The notes beneath the pieces are model-generated. The model made no database searches. It saw nothing but the letters and a program-made list of their open reading frames with translations, and was not told where the DNA came from. A stretch of DNA of 64,000 nt, from positions 218,680-282,679 of the forward strand of contig JAJUJI010000002.1 in NCBI GenBank assembly GCA_029265405.1, written 5' to 3'. A program made the translations under genes and the position numbers. This document shows, in pieces, positions 60,164-64,000 of this stretch. The first letter of the stretch is position 1; each line of letters opens with the position of its first letter. Origin of the DNA: Clostridiales bacterium. GTDB taxonomy: Bacteria > Bacillota > Clostridia > Oscillospirales > Oscillospiraceae.

Positions 60164-61078
60164 TTATTCTGACAGACTTGCGTAAATTTTATTCAGGTTA
60201 TCCTCCATGCGTTCAAGATAGCTCTTTCCGTCCTCGGCGGAAGCCATGGTATATATTGTATCGACTTTTGCGCCTATTTCTTCAGCCAGGGTTCGCGATA
60301 CCTCCGGACTGACCATTTTTTCGGCGAATATCACGGTCACGTTTTCCTCCCTGCAATAGTCAGCAAGCTCCGCAAGCTGCCTCGGGCCGGGCTCTCCTTC
60401 GGCAAAAACGTCCTCCACGCTTTTTTGGGTCAGCCCAAAGTCGCGGCATAAATATGCGAAGGCCGCGTGGCCGGTGACAAAGCTCTTTTTATTTAGGCCT
60501 TCTAATTTTTCGCAATACGTTTTGTAGAGCTTCTCCAGCTTTTCGACATAATTGCTGCAGTTGGCCTCATAGTAATCCTTGTTTTCCGGGTCGGCCTTGA
60601 TAAGCCCGTCCTTAATATTTTGAGCTTCAATTTCCGCGCCCTTCAAGCTGAGCCAGAGATGAGGATCATATTTACCATGCTCCTTCTCCCCGGCCTGAGA
60701 GGTTTCTATAGCGTCGGCCCCGTCGGAAGCGTCGACGGCAATCAGGCTGTCGTTTTTTGCAGCCGCAATAGCCTCCTCGGCCCAAGGCTCCATTCCCAGG
60801 CCGTTGTATATAAAGACCTTAGCCCTGCTCAGCGCCGCCAGGTCCTGGGCCTTGGGCTCAAAATCATGCGGTTCCATCCCGTCAGGGATTACGGTCGCCA
60901 CTTCTATCTTATCCCCGCCGACCGCCTCGGCAAATTCCTTCATCGCGTTAAACGTCGCCACAACCGCAACCTTGCCGGCTTCAGAATTTTTATTCAAATC
61001 ACGCTTGCCCGAGCAGCCGGCAAGGCTTAAAATAATAAGGCACATTAATAGCGCCATCAGCTTATTATAGTCGCGCAT
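60164..61078 (-). CDS. znuA: Zinc ABC transporter substrate-binding lipoprotein (ZnuA-like)
   Basis: 304 residues. Lipobox LSLAGCSGK near residue 21, then the cluster A-I metal-binding fold: PDGMEPHDFEPKAQDLA (metal His), YDPHLWLSLKGAE, SFVTGHAAFAYLCRDFGLTQ (His) and FAEKMVSPEVSRTLAEEIGAKVDTI (late acidic ligand). Zinc or manganese is expected; the divergent znuC-znuB pair and the operator favour zinc. The ATG at 61078 has TGGAGGGG upstream; the ATG at 61105 lies in the operator region and is unlikely. Confidence 0.9.
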   Translation of the reverse strand: MRDYNKLMALLMCLIILSLAGCSGKRDLNKNSEAGKVAVVATFNAMKEFAEAVGGDKIEVATVIPDGMEPHDFEPKAQDLAALSRAKVFIYNGLGMEPWAEEAIAAAKNDSLIAVDASDGADAIETSQAGEKEHGKYDPHLWLSLKGAEIEAQNIKDGLIKADPENKDYYEANCSNYVEKLEKLYKTYCEKLEGLNKKSFVTGHAAFAYLCRDFGLTQKSVEDVFAEGEPGPRQLAELADYCREENVTVIFAEKMVSPEVSRTLAEEIGAKVDTIYTMASAEDGKSYLERMEDNLNKIYASLSE

Positions 61079-61099
61079 GAAGTACCCCTCCATAATATA

Positions 61100-61122
61100 T
61101 TGCAAATGAGTTGCATTTGCAA
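61100..61122. promoter_or_regulatory. Palindromic operator between divergent znuA and znuCB, probably Zur/Fur-family
   Basis: Perfect 8-bp half-sites TTGCAAAT and ATTTGCAA separated by GAGTTGC (61108-61114). It lies immediately downstream of the predicted znuA -10 box and 51 bp before znuC, a position that could repress both. Zur binding is inferred from position and symmetry only. Confidence 0.7.
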
Positions 61123-61124
61123 TT

Positions 61125-61154
61125 ATAATAAGCGCAAAAGGTACTATTTGTCAA
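61125..61154 (-). promoter_or_regulatory. Predicted promoter of znuA
   Basis: On the minus strand TTGACA (61154-61149), 18-nt spacer, TATTAT (61130-61125). The operator covers the expected start site. Confidence 0.6.
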
Positions 61155-61172
61155 TACTTAAGGCGGATCAAA

Positions 61173-61850
61173 ATGATAAAAACTGAAAACCTTACTTTTT
61201 CATACACCGGCCTTAGACCGTATATTCTTGACGGAATAGACATGGAAATAAAGGACGGCGAATACGTTTCCATAGTGGGCGACAACGGAAGCGGTAAGAG
61301 CACGCTTGTGCGGCTTATTTTAAAGCTTCTTAAGCCGACGCGCGGGCGCGTGGAAACGACCGCAAATCGGATAGGCTATGTTCCGCAGAGGAGCGATTTC
61401 AGCGGCTCCGGCTTCCCTATTACGATTTACGAAATGCTCGCCTCATATATGAAGCTTCTGAAAATATACGATAAGCGTGCTCTTGATGAAATACTCAGGC
61501 TGGTGGGTCTTGAAAAGCATTCCGGCGCGCTGGCGGGCTCCCTATCGGGCGGTCAGAGCCAAAAGGCTCTCATAGCCCGCGCCCTGCTGGGCGGTCCCGA
61601 GCTTATCGTATTGGACGAGCCTTCCTCCGGCGTAGACAACGACAGTCAGCGGGAGCTATATGGTCTAATTAAGAAGCTTAACATTGAAAAAGGGATCACT
61701 ATAATATCGGTCGAGCACAACCTTGAGGCCGCCGTCGCCAATTCAACGCTTATATATCACCTGTCCGGGGGGCGCGGGCATTTCTGCACCCCTCAAAATT
61801 ACGCGGCCGAATATTTAAATCCCGGCGGAAAGGAAAATAAGAATGCTTAA
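61173..61850 (+). CDS. znuC: Zinc ABC transporter ATP-binding protein (ZnuC-like)
   Basis: 225 residues. Walker A GDNGSGKSTL, Q-loop VPQRSDF, signature SLSGGQSQKALIARALLG, Walker B LIVLDEPSSGVD and switch VEHNLE. The sequence pattern fits the Mn/Zn/Fe ATPase family. It overlaps the permease gene by 8 nt. Confidence 0.93.
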   Translation: MIKTENLTFSYTGLRPYILDGIDMEIKDGEYVSIVGDNGSGKSTLVRLILKLLKPTRGRVETTANRIGYVPQRSDFSGSGFPITIYEMLASYMKLLKIYDKRALDEILRLVGLEKHSGALAGSLSGGQSQKALIARALLGGPELIVLDEPSSGVDNDSQRELYGLIKKLNIEKGITIISVEHNLEAAVANSTLIYHLSGGRGHFCTPQNYAAEYLNPGGKENKNA

Positions 61851-62670
61851 CTATGATTTCATGCGCAACGCGCTGGCCGCTTCCCTTTTTGTCTCAATCC
61901 TGTGCCCCTGCATAGGTATTTTTCTCGTACTTAGGCGCTACTCCATGATAGGCGACACACTCTCGCACGCTTCTCTCGCCGGGGTCACGCTTAGTTTGCT
62001 GTGCGGGCAAAACCCGGTGCTTGGCGCGTTTATTTTTACCTCCCTCAGCGGCGCTCTAATTGAATTTTTGCGCGGCTATTTTAAAAAGCATACCGATCTT
62101 ATATTGGCTGTCGTGCTATCGCTCAGCGTCGGGACGGCCATTACCCTAATAAGCTCCGGCAAGCTCCATGCCAATGCGGATTCGTTTTTATTTGGCAGCG
62201 TATTGACGGTTACGAGGACCGATATGATTTTAATTGCCGCGCTTAGCCTTGTTTCCGTATCCGCGCTGATTTTTATGTACCATAGTCTGGTATATATCGC
62301 CTATGACGAGGAGGCTGCCGTTATAGCAGGAGTCAAGGTGAAGCTGATAAGCTATATTTTTTCCATACTCGTGGCTTCGGCTATTTCCGTATCCATCAGG
62401 ATAGTCGGAGTCCTTGTACTCAGCTCCATGATAGCCCTCCCCGTCGCAACAGCGCTTCAGCTTGGAAAAGGCTTTAAATGCACACTTATTCTGTCGATAA
62501 TATTCAGTATAATAGATATTATGGCGGGACTCATCTCATCTTATTACCTTAACGTGGCGCCCGGCGGCTTTACCGCGCTTGTTTCGGCTGCGGTATTAGC
62601 TCTCGTTCTTGCCGCTAAGCAAATCAGCTCCGCGATCAGGACCACCGCGACGGCCCGCCATACTTCTTAA
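61843..62670 (+). CDS. znuB: Zinc ABC transporter permease (ZnuB-like)
   Basis: 275 residues with about eight membrane helices. FMRNALAASLFVSILCPCIGIFLVLRRYSMIGDTLSHASLAGVTL and VKLISYIFSILVASAISVSIRIVGVLVLSSMIALPVATA are the ABC-3 family signatures. Forms the importer with ZnuC and ZnuA. Its stop lies 19 nt before the subtilase-like gene, so the latter may belong to the zinc-regulated operon. Confidence 0.93.
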   Translation: MLNYDFMRNALAASLFVSILCPCIGIFLVLRRYSMIGDTLSHASLAGVTLSLLCGQNPVLGAFIFTSLSGALIEFLRGYFKKHTDLILAVVLSLSVGTAITLISSGKLHANADSFLFGSVLTVTRTDMILIAALSLVSVSALIFMYHSLVYIAYDEEAAVIAGVKVKLISYIFSILVASAISVSIRIVGVLVLSSMIALPVATALQLGKGFKCTLILSIIFSIIDIMAGLISSYYLNVAPGGFTALVSAAVLALVLAAKQISSAIRTTATARHTS

Positions 62671-62689
62671 GCGCAAGGAGGCGTTGTTT

Positions 62690-63793
62690 GTGAAAAAAGC
62701 GGCTTTTTTCCTTTTCGGTACGCTGCTGCTCTTAACCTCGGCTTGCGGCAGGGACTCGGCCTCTACCGAGGCCGGCCGTATCGCTCCCTACAGCGACGTT
62801 CGAGTATTCAAGGATCTTGACGATATAGAAAAGCCGAAGCCTTCGAAGGGCAATTATTCGGCGGAAGATATCAAGACCTTTTGGTTCAATTCAAACACTG
62901 AATTTCCCGGCAACGAGAAGCTTGCTGCGGATATTTTGGAAAACGGAAAAAATCCCGGGCTTGGCGTTCGCTCTTTGCATGAAAAGGGCATAACGGGAAA
63001 AGGCGTAAATATCGCCGTTGTCGACGCCAACCTTGCCCAGCCCTACCATTCCGAATACTACGGGAGTATAGTCGAGTATACCGACGTCGGGACTGGCCAG
63101 TCAACAAACCAGGGCTCCATGCGCGGGCCCATAGCCGCCAGCCTGCTTGCGGGACGGAGCTGCGGCGTAGCTCCCGGGGCTGAGCTTTATTACGCTGCAG
63201 TCCCCTCTTGGAACAAGGACAGCTCATACTACGCGGCTGCTCTCCGCTGGGTCAGGACCGTCAATGAAAAGCTGCCGGAAGGCGACAAGATCCGCCTTAT
63301 AGCCATACCGGCCGCCCCCTCGGGCGAAGGCTCCGTCTTTGAAAAGAACCTTGAGATGTACGATAAGGCCGTACTGGAAGCCGAGGCCGCCGGCATCATG
63401 GTATTGGATTGCAGGTATGGCGAGGATACCGGCTTTGTCATGCCCGGCTATTATGACCCCGAGTCGCCCGAGGACCCGGCCCTATTCAAAACCGGCTTTC
63501 CCAACCAGCCGGTGGAACGGGAAATGAAGGGCTTTATTTTCTCTCCCGCCTCCGGCAGGACCGCTGCGGAGCAGTACAGCCCTCAGTATGAATCGTATCA
63601 ATACTCCGGTCTCGGAGGACAGAGCTGGGCGGTGCCCTATGTGGCGGGCGTGCTTGCTCTCGGCTGGCAGGTTGACCCGGAGCTTTCAAACGAAGAAATT
63701 TTGGAGCTGCTTTTTGAAAGCGCCTATACGGACGCCGCAAATAATAAGATTATAAACCCCGGCGGCTTCATCAAGGCGATAATGGACAGATGA
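62690..63793 (+). CDS. Subtilase-like (S8) lipoprotein with altered catalytic triad
   Basis: 367 residues from a GTG with AAGGAGG 8 nt upstream. Lipobox LLTSACGRD. Subtilisin-type strands are clear: GKGVNIAVVDAN (Asp present), GSMRGPIAASLLAGRSCGVAPGAELYYAAV where HGTHVA-I is expected, and GQSWAVPYVAGVLAL (Ser present) in place of GTSMA-P-VAG. The His of the triad reads Arg. It is probably an inactive or repurposed protease anchored outside the cell, and may belong to the znuCB operon. Confidence 0.85.
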   Translation: MKKAAFFLFGTLLLLTSACGRDSASTEAGRIAPYSDVRVFKDLDDIEKPKPSKGNYSAEDIKTFWFNSNTEFPGNEKLAADILENGKNPGLGVRSLHEKGITGKGVNIAVVDANLAQPYHSEYYGSIVEYTDVGTGQSTNQGSMRGPIAASLLAGRSCGVAPGAELYYAAVPSWNKDSSYYAAALRWVRTVNEKLPEGDKIRLIAIPAAPSGEGSVFEKNLEMYDKAVLEAEAAGIMVLDCRYGEDTGFVMPGYYDPESPEDPALFKTGFPNQPVEREMKGFIFSPASGRTAAEQYSPQYESYQYSGLGGQSWAVPYVAGVLALGWQVDPELSNEEILELLFESAYTDAANNKIINPGGFIKAIMDR

Positions 63794-63863
63794 GGCGCGG
63801 CGGCGCGGCGGTCTTGGCTTAGCCGCTTTGCATATCGGATAACTACGCGCCATCTTTTTCTCT

Positions 63864-64000
63864 AAGGAACCGCTGATTTAATCGTACAATGAAACCCAAG
63901 TATGGTAAAATAGAAGAAAAAGCGCAGGCGGTGGCGGAATGAGTCAGCAGAGCTTCAGCGATATGGAATACAGCCTTCGGAAACGAACAACGAAGCGGGA
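63864..64000 (+). mobile_element. IS5-type insertion sequence, left end, cut by the window edge
   Basis: AAGGAACCGCTGATTTAATCG (from 63864; 21 bp) resembles the terminal repeats of IS5-family elements. It is followed by a transposase start at 63939. The right end is outside the window. Confidence 0.6.
63939..64000 (+). CDS. IS5-family transposase, N-terminus only
   Basis: The first 20 codons include SFSDMEYSLRKRTTKR, which resembles the start of IS5-family DDE transposases (F-x-D/E-x-E-Y-x-x-R-K-R-x-T-x-R). The frame is open to the window edge. A GTG at 63931 leads to an immediate stop, so the ATG at 63939 is the start. Confidence 0.7.
   Translation, partial: MSQQSFSDMEYSLRKRTTKR

Overview
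The window reads as the chromosome of a spore-forming, strictly anaerobic member of the Clostridia (Firmicutes). Evidence: CotJ spore-coat genes, AGGAGG-type ribosome sites before nearly every gene, ferredoxin-dependent 2-oxoacid oxidoreductase, a glycyl radical enzyme, formate-tetrahydrofolate ligase with a corrinoid methyl carrier, and moderately high GC with heavy use of ATA. No rRNA, tRNA or CRISPR array was recognised.

Layout. 1-660: end of a 2-oxoacid:ferredoxin oxidoreductase operon. 743-4679 (minus): CofE-like ligase, DUF4349 lipoprotein, archaeal-type ProRS. 4826-10028 (minus): one-carbon cluster transcribed fhs, fchA, folD, methyl-THF:corrinoid methyltransferase, corrinoid protein. 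10523-16580 (minus): gltB-gltD glutamate synthase. 16995-17580: a cotJA-cotJB fusion and the first 30 codons of cotJC, where the gene stops abruptly. 17579-49111: a 31.5-kb interval. 49112-49618: the remaining 168 codons of cotJC, in frame and on the same strand. 49960-63793: zinc-dependent phospholipase C-like protein, MerR-DUF3887 regulator with a DUF3887-hydrolase, chemotaxis receptor, two carboxypeptidase-regulatory-like proteins, lysC-MBL-purC, a znuA/znuCB zinc-uptake locus with a palindromic operator, and a subtilase-like lipoprotein lacking its catalytic His. 63864-64000: left end of an IS5-type element.

Main discovery. cotJC (Mn-catalase-like coat protein) is split by a 31,533-bp element bounded by directly repeated 10-bp cores (aatacggtgg, 17571-17580 and 49104-49113). 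Just inside each end are 20-bp inverted half-sites (18/20 identical) centred on a GG dinucleotide, as expected for a large serine recombinase. A 489-residue large serine recombinase gene (47590-49059) lies 44 bp from the right core. Precise excision would restore a 198-codon cotJC with all five predicted Mn ligands. This is the architecture of skin-like developmental excision elements. The cargo is unusual because it is not prophage: it holds dnaE, a thymidine kinase-deoC-deoD-nucleoside ABC transporter-udk salvage cluster, a glycyl radical enzyme, a predicted DUF4430/BacA-type ABC uptake pair, redox enzymes and an SLH-SGNH surface protein.

The genes suggest acetogen-like or methylotrophic one-carbon metabolism, amino-acid and nucleoside scavenging, and sporulation with a programmed rearrangement. 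Function calls rest on motif recognition by eye, without database searches.
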